From: Manis javanica
Taxonomy: Eukaryota > Chordata > Mammalia > Pholidota > Manidae
DNA length: 64,000 bases
Assembly (NCBI RefSeq): GCF_040802235.1
Contig: NC_133161.1
Coordinates: 47,977,001-48,041,000, forward strand
Direction of reading: 5' to 3'
Made by a program: the position numbers and the translations under genes. Positions 47,930 to 58,385 of this stretch are shown here, piece by piece (the first letter of the stretch is position 1; each line of letters starts with the position of its first letter). The notes beneath the pieces are model-generated. The model did no database searches and was not told where the DNA came from. It saw nothing but the letters and a program-made list of their open reading frames with translations.

Positions 47930-50900
47930 ACAGTCCCATACCTTTCTCCCACTCCTTCCTAGTTATGCCCCAGTGTCCCATCCCTTTACTAGGACGGGAC
48001 ATCCTTTCCCTCCTCCACGTTTCCATAACTATATCCAATCCTACAGCCCCCAGTACTCCCTTTCTGATGGCCCTCATAGCCGACAACCCCCCTCTACCCA
48101 ATGAAAGCTCCAGTTCTGCCCTTATACACCCTGTAAATCCCAAAGTTTGGGACATTACAAGCCCCTCCATGGCCCTATGTCCCCCTGCCTCTATCAAATT
48201 ACGTGACCCCTCTCAGTATATCTGTCAGGCCCAATACCCCCTAACCACTTCAGCCCTCATAGGCCTCCAACCCATCATTCAAGATCTCTTAAACAAAAAC
48301 TACCTCAGACCCACTCACTCCCCATTTAATACCCCCATATTAGCTGTGAAAAAAAACAATGGATCTTTCCGCCTTGTCCAAGACCTTCGCCTCATCAACA
48401 TAGCCGTTGTCCCTATCCATCCCTTAGTTCCAAATCCATACACCCTTTTATCGCAGATCCCTGCTTCTGCATCCCACTTCTCAGTCCTAGATCTCAAGGA
48501 CGCATTTTTTTCTATTCCTCTAGACCCCTCCTCCCAAGATTTTTTTGCCTTCACCTGGACGGACCCATACACCAGACATTCTGTACAGCTTACTTGGACA
48601 GTTTTACCACAAGGCTTCCGAGATAGTCCCCATATTTTTGGACAAGTCCTAGCTCAAGACCTCAAACAGTTTCACCATGATCACCCCGAGTCCACTTTAT
48701 TACAATATGTAGATGATCTTCTACTCTGCAGTCCCTTGTGGGAACAGTCTCAACTTGACACTGCGTCTCTACTTAACCTTCTAGCTTCCAGAGGTTACCG
48801 AGTATCCCCTGTCAAAGCTCAAATCTCTTCCCCTTCTGTCACTTACCTTGGATTCCTTCTGTCTCAGCAAAGAAAGTCCATTACCTTAGACAGAAAACGA
48901 CTCCTCTCTGACCTGCCCGTTCCCAAAACCAAGACAGAAATCCTTTCCTTTCTAGGCTTGGCTGGGTATTTTAGAGCATGGATCCCTAACTTCTCCCTGT
49001 TGGCAAGACCCCTATACGACCTCAGCAAGGGCCCCCCTGAAGAACCATTATCATCCTCACCCCGACACTCCTTCATTAAGCTCCGTCAAGCCCTTGTAAA
49101 AGCTCCAGCTCTCCATCTCCCTGATTTGTCAAAACCCTTCTCATTATACATTCATGAGAGGTCCAGTCAAGCTCTAGGAGTCCTAGGCCAATATTATGGC
49201 CCATTCTTTGCCCCAGTAGCTTATCTCTCCAAGCAATTAGACCCCACAGTTCGGGGATGGGCCCCCTGCCTACGGGCATTAGCCGCTGGACAGCTCTTGC
49301 AGAAAGAAGCTCACAAACTAACATTCGGAGCGCCCCTTACCATTCTGTTCCAACATCACCTAAAAGATCTCTTAACCTACAAAAGTTTACAGACTCTCCC
49401 CCCCTCCAGACTCCTGACCTTACTGTCCTCTTTCCTCCAAAATCCAAACATTTCTTTCCTCCCCTGCCCGCCCCTAAATCCGGCCACTCTTCTTCCTCTG
49501 CCCTACTCTCCTCATACTCCCTTGCATGATTGCCTGGAAGCCCTTCACAACTTCCTTCCGTGCCACTCCACGATCTCCGAAGGAGCCCTCTCACACTCCG
49601 ACCTCATCTGGTTTACTGATGGGTCCTCCTTTAAACATGAGGGCATCCACTACTCAGGATATGCAGTAGTCTCCCTCGAAGATGTCATTGAAGCACGAGC
49701 CCTACCCCCTGGTACAACCAATCAGCAGGCTGAACTCATTGCAGCCACCAGAGCTTGCACTCTGGCCCGGGACACGTCTCTCACATTGTACACTGACTCC
49801 AAGTACGTATTCCACATTCTCTTGTCCCACGCGGCAGTATGGAAAGAACGAGGCCTCCTCACCACAAAAGGGAATTCCATAACTAATTCAGCCTTAATTA
49901 CTAAACTTTTAGAGGCTTCACAACTCCCACACCGACTAGGCATAGTCCACTGCAAATCACATCAAAAAGACGACTCCCCCATTGCAAGAGGTAACAACAA
50001 GGCCGACAGAGTAGCCCGGTCAGTTGCCCTATCAGAAAACGCACCAGACAACAATCCGTCTGCCCTTGCAGTTTTAGCCTTATCACAAGACGCCCTCTGC
50101 TCTCAGGACAAAGAGTCTCTCTTCCGCCTCTTACATGACCTGTTCCATCCCAGCCCCCAATCCTTAATCCATTTTTTACAATCTTTTTTTCCTCTTTCTC
50201 CTGAAGACAAAACCCTACTTAACCAAATCACCTGCAAGTGCACCATCTGCCAACGCACTAACCCTAATACCCCCCTCAAAGCCCGACCCTTCCCAGCTCA
50301 TCAAGCAAGGGGTAATGTCCCCGCTGCAGATTGGCAAATAGACTTCACTAACATGCCCCCTGTACGACGTACCAGATACCTACTCGTGCTAGTAGATACA
50401 TTTTCAGGATGGGTCGAAGCTTTCCCCACCACTAACAAACGAGCATCCGTAGTTGCCTCTATCCTCCTCACCCAGATCTTTCCTAGGTTCGGGATGCCCA
50501 CTTCCCTCCAATCAGATAACGGCCCTGAGTTCACTGCCCAAATTATCCAAAACCTCTCCAAGTTGCTCTCGCTCCCCTGGCATTTACATTGTCCTTATCG
50601 ACCACAAGCTTCAGGAAAAGTAGAAAGAGCCAATAGGACTCTAAAAGACATCCTGACCAAACTATCTCTAGAACTACACCTTGACTGGGTTCGCTTACTT
50701 CCCTTAGCTCTACTCCGCATTCGAGCCCTCCCAAAGAAACCTTCCTTCTTGTCACCCTTTGAAATCATGTACGGCCGCCCGATTCTACCCCCGGGGCTCC
50801 CTTCCCACAAAGGACCAATTCCTCCCAATATAGCCCTTCCACTACTCTCTCTCCTCCGCACTGAATTGTGGAAATATCAAGATTGGCTCCTTCCTGATCC

Positions 50901-51261
50901 ATCCGCCTCCCAAAATCCTCCTGTCTTACAGCCCGGCCAACTAGTGTTTTATAAGCCACCAGAAGATCAGCCCTCTCTCACCCCGAAATGGGAAGGTCCA
51001 CACCCAGTTATTCTCTGCACCCCCTCAGCCGCCAAGCTCTCACTGCCTAATAACTCTGTCACCCCTTGGATTCATATCTCCAGGTTGAAACCAAATACCC
51101 AAGACTCACCTTCTCTGGACACCCAAGACCCATCAGTCACAATCCAGAGTCCTTCGGATACAGCCCAAGACGCTGTCTACTCTACCACGCCTCATCCCTC
51201 TGATCCCTTGAAGCTCTGCATCTCCCGTGCACCCTCTTTGCCATCCATACCTGAATCATGA
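47884..51261 (+). CDS. pol: ERV Pol: reverse transcriptase, RNase H, integrase
   Basis: An open frame of 1,125 codons, in the -1 frame relative to gag-pro. The 5' part, near LLGRD, is the C-terminal end of protease. Reverse transcriptase has LPQGFRDSP and the catalytic YVDD (48706-48717). RNase H has TDGSS (D codon 49618-49620), an AEL motif and YTDS. Integrase has a zinc-binding N-terminal region ending CKCTICQ, catalytic D (50341), D (50515) and E (50623) with DD35E spacing, and a GPY/F-like C-terminus (KWEGPHPVIL). The first ATG (47965) lies inside protease and is not a real start; expression would need to come through gag-pro. The last four bases (ATGA) overlap the env start. RT, RNase H and IN show no internal stop. 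Confidence 0.93.
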   Translation, partial: TDFPIKPPPLLCTILDSPIPFSHSFLVMPQCPIPLLGRDILSLLHVSITISNPTAPSTPFLMALIADNPPLPNESSSSALIHPVNPKVWDITSPSMALCPPASIKLRDPSQYICQAQYPLTTSALIGLQPIIQDLLNKNYLRPTHSPFNTPILAVKKNNGSFRLVQDLRLINIAVVPIHPLVPNPYTLLSQIPASASHFSVLDLKDAFFSIPLDPSSQDFFAFTWTDPYTRHSVQLTWTVLPQGFRDSPHIFGQVLAQDLKQFHHDHPESTLLQYVDDLLLCSPLWEQSQLDTASLLNLLASRGYRVSPVKAQISSPSVTYLGFLLSQQRKSITLDRKRLLSDLPVPKTKTEILSFLGLAGYFRAWIPNFSLLARPLYDLSKGPPEEPLSSSPRHSFIKLRQALVKAPALHLPDLSKPFSLYIHERSSQALGVLGQYYGPFFAPVAYLSKQLDPTVRGWAPCLRALAAGQLLQKEAHKLTFGAPLTILFQHHLKDLLTYKSLQTLPPSRLLTLLSSFLQNPNISFLPCPPLNPATLLPLPYSPHTPLHDCLEALHNFLPCHSTISEGALSHSDLIWFTDGSSFKHEGIHYSGYAVVSLEDVIEARALPPGTTNQQAELIAATRACTLARDTSLTLYTDSKYVFHILLSHAAVWKERGLLTTKGNSITNSALITKLLEASQLPHRLGIVHCKSHQKDDSPIARGNNKADRVARSVALSENAPDNNPSALAVLALSQDALCSQDKESLFRLLHDLFHPSPQSLIHFLQSFFPLSPEDKTLLNQITCKCTICQRTNPNTPLKARPFPAHQARGNVPAADWQIDFTNMPPVRRTRYLLVLVDTFSGWVEAFPTTNKRASVVASILLTQIFPRFGMPTSLQSDNGPEFTAQIIQNLSKLLSLPWHLHCPYRPQASGKVERANRTLKDILTKLSLELHLDWVRLLPLALLRIRALPKKPSFLSPFEIMYGRPILPPGLPSHKGPIPPNIALPLLSLLRTELWKYQDWLLPDPSASQNPPVLQPGQLVFYKPPEDQPSLTPKWEGPHPVILCTPSAAKLSLPNNSVTPWIHISRLKPNTQDSPSLDTQDPSVTIQSPSDTAQDAVYSTTPHPSDPLKLCISRAPSLPSIPES
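47902..47911 (+). other. Ten-C tract where gag-pro and pol frames separate
   Basis: Upstream of the run the protease is read in the gag frame; downstream the conserved LLGRD and RT are read in the -1 frame. Both frames are open together only from 47884 to 47926. Could be a homopolymer indel in the provirus, an assembly error or, less likely, a slippery site. Confidence 0.85.
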
Positions 51262-52943
51262 CTTTTTCCTCCTTTACTGCTCTCTCGCTTTTTTCCCTCA
51301 TTCCTATTGTCTTCCCTGCCGCCCCACCCTCCTTTGTATGGCGATTCAAAGTCAAGCAGACTTACACACAGCATCAAACAAAAGTTACTGCCCTCATTGC
51401 CACATCAGACTGCCCTCTGAAAGGCTGCTCTGAGCCTTTGTACCTCCACTTTCCTCCCTCCACTGAAGTATTCATTTACAGCTACCTTTATTCTCCCTAC
51501 CTCTGCTTCCTCTATGACCAAAGACAAGCCTATTGCAGGCGATGGCAAGACACCTACGGGGGATGCCCCTACTGGTCTTGCACCATTCACTACATGGGTG
51601 ACTTCCAGTACCCACAGTATTACTCCTCCAACCGTTTCATGAAATATCCCAACGGCTCATTCTCCTTATTAATCCCAGATCCCTGGGACTCTCGATGGGC
51701 TGCTGGAGTAACAGCCTCAGTTTACTACAAGGGGTCCTCGACCCCCCATGGTACCCTTCATATCTCTTGAGAGTATGTTCCCTCTCGCTCCCAGATCTCT
51801 CAAGTTGCATCAGATATCAGACATTCCGAAAAAGTCATTATCCAAACTCTTGACGGCGCCTCTTCATCTTCTTATTCCTCCTACTCTTGGTTACAGCTCA
51901 TTCAGGACACCACCATCTTTCTCAACCACACCCTCAACACCGCCAATTGTTTCTTGTGCGCATCACTACAGCGCCCACTGCTGGCCGCCGTGCCCCTCAA
52001 TATTTCCAACTACTCCTTCCATGCAGAAGGACAACCCCTCCGTCCCCTGGCAGACATACCCCTGTGGGAACCAGAATACCCAGATAATCTCACCATCCAC
52101 CACTGTGTAGGCCCAACTCCACCCCCCTCCAGTGCACTTCACTGCCTCTCTATCTACACCCCTACCTCCGGCTCTAAGACTTTTACGCAACCAGGACACT
52201 TCTTTTGGTGTAATGGTAGCCTTTTCAACTCACTACCTCTCAACTCCGATACACCCTGCATTCTCGTCACCCTAATCCCACAGCTTACACTTTACAGCAT
52301 GGCAGAATTCCTTGAGCTCCAACCTCCCTTGCACTCGCGCACAAAAAGGGCTGCTTTCCTTCCCATCATGGTCGGTATCTCTTTAATCACCTCAGCCATT
52401 GGGGTGGGGTTTTCGGGAGGAGCCTTGGGTCACTCTCTATGGGCAGTTAGAGATCTCGACGCCAAACTTGAGGGAGCCCTGACATCCACTGCCGATTCCC
52501 TAGCCTCTCTCCAAAGACAGGTCACTTCGCTAGCTAAAGTCACCCTTCAAAACCGGCGGGCCCTAGATCTGCTTACAGCCGAGAAGGGCGGCACCTGCGT
52601 CTTCCTCCAGGAAGAGTGCTGCTATTACATCAACGAATCCGGCATTGTAGAAACTGACATCACCAAACTCACTGACCTTGCCTCCAGCCTCCACTCTGCT
52701 TCCAATTCCAACCCATTCTCTTCAATACTAACAAACCCCCTCCTCACCTGGCTCTGGCCCATTGCAGGCCCCATAATAGTCATTCTTCTCATCTGTCTCT
52801 TCTTACCCTGTATAATAAAGTTCATCAAATCCCAAGTCGGAAAAATCTCTAATCAAGCTTTCAACCAGCTTTTACTCAGGAACTACCAGCTTCTGGCCAC
52901 GGAAGACCCCTCACCCTCACGTGACCTCCTCACCACATGCTGA
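51258..52943 (+). pseudogene. env: ERV Env with one in-frame nonsense codon
   Basis: Begins at ATG 51258, overlapping the pol stop by four bases. One frame runs to TGA 52941-52943 and is interrupted only by TGA at 51768-51770, after 170 codons. The surface half has a hydrophobic signal peptide (about residues 1-21), several paired cysteines, N-glycosylation sequons and a CFLC (CXXC) motif at 51948-51959. The furin-type site RTKR is at 52338-52349, followed by a hydrophobic fusion-peptide-like segment. The TM half has an LQNRRALD immunosuppressive-type region, CX6CC (52596-52622) and a membrane anchor (about 52,742-52,820), with a short tail. The layout is gamma-type. As sequenced, only a truncated surface fragment would be made. 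Confidence 0.9.
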
Positions 52944-52944
52944 G

Positions 52945-53247
52945 ATGGACCCCTCTCTCCGCTGGAAACTGTTCCTGGAAACAATGGCCGCAGACGCCTG
53001 GCTCCTGACACCCATATCCTCTTGGCATCATTGGAATCAACAGGTCCTCAACCTATGGTTACAGGGAACCTTCATTGATTTCCAACCTGAAGAAGTCCAC
53101 ATCTACTCATCCTTACTGTGGGGAGTCCTATCAACCCTTTCCTCCCAATCCTCAAACCCTCACTCCCTTCTCCGCCCCTGTTCAGCAGGAAGCAGTCAGA
53201 GAGAAAGCAACGTCCACAAACCCATAGAGGAGAAAGGGGGGGAATGA
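52945..53247 (+). CDS. Putative 100-residue ORF between env and 3' LTR
   Basis: An ATG-initiated frame starting one base after the env stop (TGAGATG) and running through the polypurine tract to a TGA formed by the first bases of the 3' LTR. The protein begins MDPSLRWKLF, is rich in tryptophan and leucine in its first two thirds (SSWHHWNQQ, LNLWLQG) and ends in a charged tail encoded by the polypurine tract. It has no signal peptide or motif I recognise. Simple gammaretroviruses normally have no gene here. It may be an accessory gene, the relic of a longer env or 3' region, or chance in C-rich DNA, where stops are scarce. Confidence 0.3.
   Translation: MDPSLRWKLFLETMAADAWLLTPISSWHHWNQQVLNLWLQGTFIDFQPEEVHIYSSLLWGVLSTLSSQSSNPHSLLRPCSAGSSQRESNVHKPIEEKGGE
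53226..53244 (+). other. ERV polypurine tract
   Basis: AGAGGAGAAAGGGGGGGAA directly before the 3' LTR, the expected plus-strand primer site. Confidence 0.93.
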
Positions 53248-53493
53248 AGGGTCCCCACCAGTAAGATGGCGAACTTCCGGCTTCTTTTCAGGGTCCTCGG
53301 TTCCCGCCGGCGCCACCTGAAGCCCAATCACCTCTCGCCCCCCTCCCAATCCCAGCACCTAGCCAACAGCCACCAGCCCCGTAGAAGTAACACCACAATC
53401 ACCCTATGCCCCATCCTATATAACCCAGCACCTTTCCCTAATAAAGCGGAACTCTCCGGTGAATTGCTGTTGTGTGTCACTCCTTTCCTTTCA
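53245..53493 (+). repeat. 3' LTR of the ERV
   Basis: 249 bp, TG...CA, with the same YY1-like, ETS-like, CCAAT, TATATAA and AATAAA elements as the 5' LTR, offset by 9,012 bp. Three substitutions separate the two LTRs. Confidence 0.95.
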
Positions 53494-53498
53494 AGAGC
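53494..53498. repeat. ERV target-site duplication, 3' copy
   Basis: AGAGC, matching 44228-44232. Confidence 0.9.
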
Positions 53499-54823
53499 AA
53501 TGGGAAAATATTCTGGGGTGATGATTATGGGTGGGGAGGTGAGGGTGGGGAGACATCTGAGTTGGCTGTGTAAGGCTGGAAGGGATTTTCATGAGGCATG
53601 GTGTGGGGATAGACAGGAAGACGGAGGGGTAAGTCAGGGTATTCCACACAGAGCAAGCAAATGGATGTGGGGAAACTGCAAGAGGTGATGTTTGAAGAAA
53701 ACTTTATGGCTAAATAAATAATGATTTTCATGTTTTAAAAATATGCTTATCCTTTTCTTGGGCTTATTAGAGGATCTTGCTAAAAATATTTTCATCTTTT
53801 CAATACTTTTCTTTAAAAATAAACATCCCAGGATTGTTTTAATCTTATTACTTAATCCCTAAGCATGGTGCTAAACTACTGGGCTCCTTTTGGGTACTGG
53901 ATGACTAAACTCATATGTTTTAAACCACTTAAAGACTTTTCTTGAGGCAACTGAAAAGCAGTCACTAGTAGAGTGTGTGCTCACTGCAGCTCCTGGCCTA
54001 ACAAGTGCTGTCAGGCTGTAGTGCACTTCAGCTGTTCGTTTTGCTGAAGGCAGATAATTGATGCTGCATCCCACAGCACAGATCAAGTACATAAAACAAG
54101 AGAGGAATGTTAATGGAAATTCTTAAAGTGACAGAATTTTTAATATGTAACTGATTTAATCAGGTTGCAACATTATTAGATCATGGGAAAATTTGCATGA
54201 AATGTAGATAATGACAGATGTAAGAACTTTGCAAGAGTGAATGAACATAGTGTATTTAATTTAAAACATAGAGCAGTGTCAGTACATAGTAGGCATTCAG
54301 AAATGTTTATTGACTAAATAAATGAATTGGTGTATTTATATTTTCAAATATGCTTAATATATATATTTTTATTTTGCTACTACTGAATTTTTCTCAACTG
54401 GCAAACTGTTAAAATATGCAGAATGAATTATTGTAAGGCTGTTAGGCCTTTAAGCAAATGTGTTTTGTTTTATTTTTGCTAGAATTTTGGAGATGTTTGC
54501 TTTATTGCTTTTATGACTATAACTTAATTATAAAATACTATACATAAATATGGAGATATGGAAAATCATTTCATTTATTCATAGTATTTAATAATTATAA
54601 ATTATTTAATAAAATAATGTAATTTTAAGAACTATAGTCAATTAGTCATTAATAAATAATACCAATTAATTAATAATAGAATATTAATCATAGAGCTCAG
54701 AGACAGTTCAAATTTTCCAATTACCTCAGATAAATTTTCTGCTTAGTTTAGTTAAAGCTCAGTAATGAGAATCAGATTGTATGGTGGACTAAATGAAAGT
54801 ATTCTGATATCCGGGGTAAATCA
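53499..54823. other. Non-genic sequence right of the ERV
   Basis: No gene recognised. About 54,240-54,330 looks like a decayed MIR/L2 end (CAGTACATAGTAGGCATTCAG). Confidence 0.4.
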
Positions 54824-54951
54824 TGATCCTATGATAATGAAATTCTTCTTCAAAATACTTCTTGCTAACTTTTAAAATATACATGCAAATCAATAAAGCC
54901 TTGGGAATAGTAGATAATCTTTTGGAGGTCTTTTAGCCTGTTCTTCAACCA
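54824..54951 (+). repeat. 128-bp direct duplication, copy 1
   Basis: Matches 57644-57771 with five substitutions and no gap. Starts TGATCCTATGATAATG and ends TTCTTCAACCA. The copies are 2,820 bp apart. Family unknown. Confidence 0.88.
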
Positions 54952-55089
54952 AAGAAAAAAGTACTTCTAATGAGAGCAGGAACTGATTCCCAAAAAACAG
55001 TATATTTTGCTTTATCTAATCAGAGAGGTGGGCTTTAAACTTAATTAAAAAACAACTCTCTGATTCTTTTTTTGCAGTGAAGGAAACAA

Positions 55090-55330
55090 TAATACCTATC
55101 AATTATTAAACACTTTTCATGTGCTAGTAACTGTATGAAGACATATACACTAAGACATTTGTTCTCATTTTATCTTTACTCCAACATTATGAGATAGGTA
55201 CTATTATTATCATCCTCATTTTACAAATGTGGAACAGAGGCAGAGAGCTTATGTGACTTGTCCAAGGTCACAGAGCTAGTGAGAAGTGGAGCTAGAATTC
55301 AAACCCAGCCCTGTTTGGATTTCTACAGAA
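55090..55330 (-). repeat. MIR SINE remnant
   Basis: A well-preserved antisense MIR: GAGATAGGTACTATTATTATC, CATTTTACAAATGTGGAACAGAGG, TTGTCCAAGGTCACAGAGCTAG. Confidence 0.85.
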
Positions 55331-55579
55331 GCTGTTCCTACATTTTATGTATTCATTTATTTATTTGTTTGGTAAACATTTATTCAGTGTCAGATAAAAA
55401 AATAAAAAAATAATCTGTAAAACAGAAACATTTGAAACTTTTTTCAGTTACCAGTGAGTATGCGATGTCTGTTCTTATGTTTGATGCTACAGGAAAGTTT
55501 TCACTTTCTTCCGCTCTAAATTCCTATTCTCTAAGCCTAAAGAACCAAGGTAAACTACTAAATCTGCCCTTTGAAACAA
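55331..55579. other. Non-genic sequence
   Basis: Nothing recognised. Confidence 0.4.
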
Positions 55580-55855
55580 TGCCAGCATTTATTGGCTGCT
55601 TACTATGTGCCAGGCACTTTCTAATCGCTTTATAAACATTATCTTATTTCATTACTGCAGCATCCTGAGGAAGGTACTATTATTAGCCTTCGTTTTGTAG
55701 AGCTTCGTTTTGAAGCTTAGCAAAGTTAATGGAACTTGGTTACCAAAGTTAAGTTTTAGCAAAGGTAGGAAACTCAAAACCACATAGGAAAGTGTGTAGG
55801 CAGAGCAGTTGGGATTTGAACGTAGGTAGCTTGACTGACAATTGGCTTACTTAAC
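55580..55855 (-). repeat. MIR SINE remnant
   Basis: Antisense MIR: GCTTACTATGTGCCAGGCACTTTC and GGAAGGTACTATTATTAGCC. Confidence 0.8.
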
Positions 55856-57359
55856 TGCCTCCCTCTACTGCCTTCCTAAATCACAAGCAGTGGGCCTGTC
55901 TCTGAGCAGGTTCAGACACCACTTCCCCTCCCCTCTGAAGCATGCCTCCTGCTGACATTTCCAGTTCAAGTGAGAAGCCTGCAAGAGTCAGGCTCCCATA
56001 GAACACTGCTCTGAGCTCTATCAGGCCTCCACATGTTGGGATGTTCTATATAGATTTTTTGTTTTCTCATGGCTAGAACATTGACAGCCTTCACAAATCC
56101 CCCTGAGGGAGGACAAACTTTATTCTGACATGCGGCCTCTCTCTGATTCCAGATTGAGGGTGTGGATTGCATTTGTCTTGGGGCAGCTTCTCCTTCCCCC
56201 CACCCTACTTACCAGCTGAAATGCCCCTAGCACTTGCTTGCTTCTTTCCTCCTCTTACTGTTTCCCACCATTTTTTTTAAAGGTAAAGCATAGATCTTTC
56301 TGTTTCATGTCACCCCAGCTGTCTGGTTTGCCCCCTTCACCTCCTACCACCAACTGGAGCAAATGGAAAGGAATACATTTGCTGGAGTGACTGACCCATG
56401 CGGCCTGCCCCTGTTGGCTCAGTGGATACCCTCCACAGGGGAGACTGTGAGTTTTTGTAATCTTGCTATTCTCCCTGGGAGGTCTTTTAAGAGCTGGGGA
56501 CCTGGGAATGTTTTTCTATTAGGCCTTTTTTTTCACGTAAGTTTGATCTTGCATTCTACTGCTAAATCAGATAACAACAATAACTGGTATCTATTATGAA
56601 ACTTTATGGTTTACAAACTTCTTTTTATTTGTAACGCTACAAGCACCTCGTGGTGCGCTAATTCACACACTTAAGAGATGAGAAAACTGGTTTAGAAAGA
56701 TTAAGTATTCCCAACATCATGAAACTCAAGTTTTTTTTGCCAGGGAATTCCTAGTCTTTTCTACTATATGATGTTAGCGGAGCTTTTAAGTAGCATGATC
56801 ATTAAGTTGAGTGAAGCTTTGAGACATGCTTTATAATATGGAAACTCTTTGTAGTGGAAAGTATTTTGGAACGTGGAGGTCCGCACTGTGCCCAAGCTCT
56901 AGCAGGTGTTCAGTAAATTGTTCAACTGAGCTAGTCAGACATTGTCACTAACTTCTAATGTGCAGGTTAGCCTCAGGCAACCTTTTATCTCCTTTGCCCT
57001 TTATTCTTTATCTGCCCTGATGGTCTCAGAAGGTTGCTGTGAGGATCAAATGAGGTAACAGTTTTTGCAGAGTGATACAGAATTATAAGGAATTAACTTT
57101 ATGCCACTGTTTTTAACCTGTATTTCCCTGGAAAACACCATACTTTCTCTTTCCTTTATGAATCTTTCTTTGAATCATCTTGTCTCAGAAACTCTGAGGG
57201 AGTATTTAGTGACTGATTGCATCCTCTTATCAAAAAGAAAGGAGGAAGGAAAGAGGAGAAAAAAGAACAAGGGTTAATGGGAAGGATAAGTATTAGGCCA
57301 GGGACACAGCACTTTTAAGAAAGATAAATAGCAAAACAGTTAAGATCAGGGGAAATATC
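55856..57359. other. Non-genic sequence
   Basis: No gene or clear repeat recognised. Confidence 0.4.
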
Positions 57360-57560
57360 AAACATTGACAGTTCTTACTGTGAGTCAGCTGCTGTTCTAG
57401 GTGCTTTTTGTGTACTGGTTAATCCTCACAGTGACCTTGTGAGGTAGATACTATTTTCTTATCTCCACTGTCCAGACAGGAAGGAAGGCATTGTCACTAA
57501 GTGGTAGAACTGGCTCTGGAGCTGGTCAGCTTTGCTCCAGGTCTCAGGCCTTAGCACTTA
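57360..57560 (-). repeat. MIR SINE remnant
   Basis: Antisense MIR: AGCTGCTGTTCTAGGTGC, AATCCTCACAGTGACCTTGTGAGG and GTAGATACTATTTTCTTATC. Confidence 0.75.
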
Positions 57561-57643
57561 CCTTCTGCCTCTGAATCAGAGGTGTGAAAGAAGCAATACA
57601 CACCTTTTAGAAAGTTGAAGAAAATGCTTAAGCAAAGAGCATT

Positions 57644-57771
57644 TGATCCTATGATAATGTAATTCTTCTTCAAAATACTTCTTGCTAACTTTTAAAACAT
57701 ACATGCCAATCAATAAAGTCTTGGGAATAGTAGATAATCTTTTGGAGGTCTTTTAGCCTTTTCTTCAACCA
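57644..57771 (+). repeat. 128-bp direct duplication, copy 2
   Basis: The second copy of the segment at 54824-54951; about 96% identical by eye. Confidence 0.88.
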
Positions 57772-57949
57772 GAACCAGTCCTAGCTTCTTTCACTGATGC
57801 TTTTCTAAATTTTATTTTTCTATTTCCTGATAATTTAATCTCTCCATTAAAGTGCCAGTAGCCTAGGAACGAGACTTTCTTAGGATGTTCTTTCTTTCTT
57901 TTAGCCTCCTTGCACTGAATAAACATACTGTTTCTTTCATTTTAATTTA

Positions 57950-58385
57950 AAGTCTTAAATAGGCAATATGCTCATGTAGTTCAGAAATAAATACAAAAGT
58001 TTAATAAGAAGGTTTATCATGAAAATTGTCCTTTCCACTCTGTCTTTTAGCATGCCTAGTTCCTACCACCCCCAGCCCCAGGAACAATATTTAGTTTTAT
58101 ACATTTTTTCAGAGTTTCTTTATGAATATAGAAGCAATTTTGAATGTTTATCTCCTTTTTTTAATGCCAAAGGTAGTACTATGCTGTAGTTTCCTTTTTT
58201 ACTTAATGTATTTTGGTCATCTCTCCATTTTAATACTTAGAGAACATCCTTATTTTCTTTCTTTCTTTTTTATTTTTACAATGCATAGCAATTCACTTTA
58301 TGAAGTACCATAATTTATTTAACCAGTCCACTATTGATAGACTGGTTAAATATCGATAGTCCACTTGAGTTGTTTCAGTCTTTTC
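57950..58385 (-). repeat. Old L1M remnant
   Basis: Antisense old-L1 phrases, for example the region around CATAATTTATTTAACCAGTCCACTATTG. It includes an 8-bp inverted repeat, AACCAGTC (58321-58328) with GACTGGTT (58340-58347). Confidence 0.5.

Larger units (their letters stand above)
44233..53493 (+). mobile_element. Full-length class I endogenous retrovirus, ERV-F-like (tRNA-Phe PBS)
   Basis: A complete provirus of 9,261 bp: LTR, PBS, leader, gag, pro-pol, env, polypurine tract, LTR. The LTRs are 249 bp each and differ at three positions, so integration is recent on a mammalian time scale. A 5-bp duplication AGAGC flanks it. Gamma-like traits are gag and pro in one frame separated by a single stop, a DD35E integrase with a GPY/F-type C-terminus, and an Env TM with CX6CC. 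The tRNA-Phe primer site suggests the ERV-F/Fc group (established usage; assignment not tested by phylogeny). Visible defects are a C-tract frame change in pro and one nonsense codon in env. It lies about 42.5 kb past the HOXA1 stop, in the same orientation. Confidence 0.95.

Noticed and set aside
51748-52110. Plus-strand frame overlapping env SU
   Set aside because: An out-of-frame shadow; the conserved CFLC motif and TM lie in the env frame.
58321-58347. 8-bp inverted repeat AACCAGTC/GACTGGTT
   Set aside because: Short and inside an old repeat remnant; compatible with chance.
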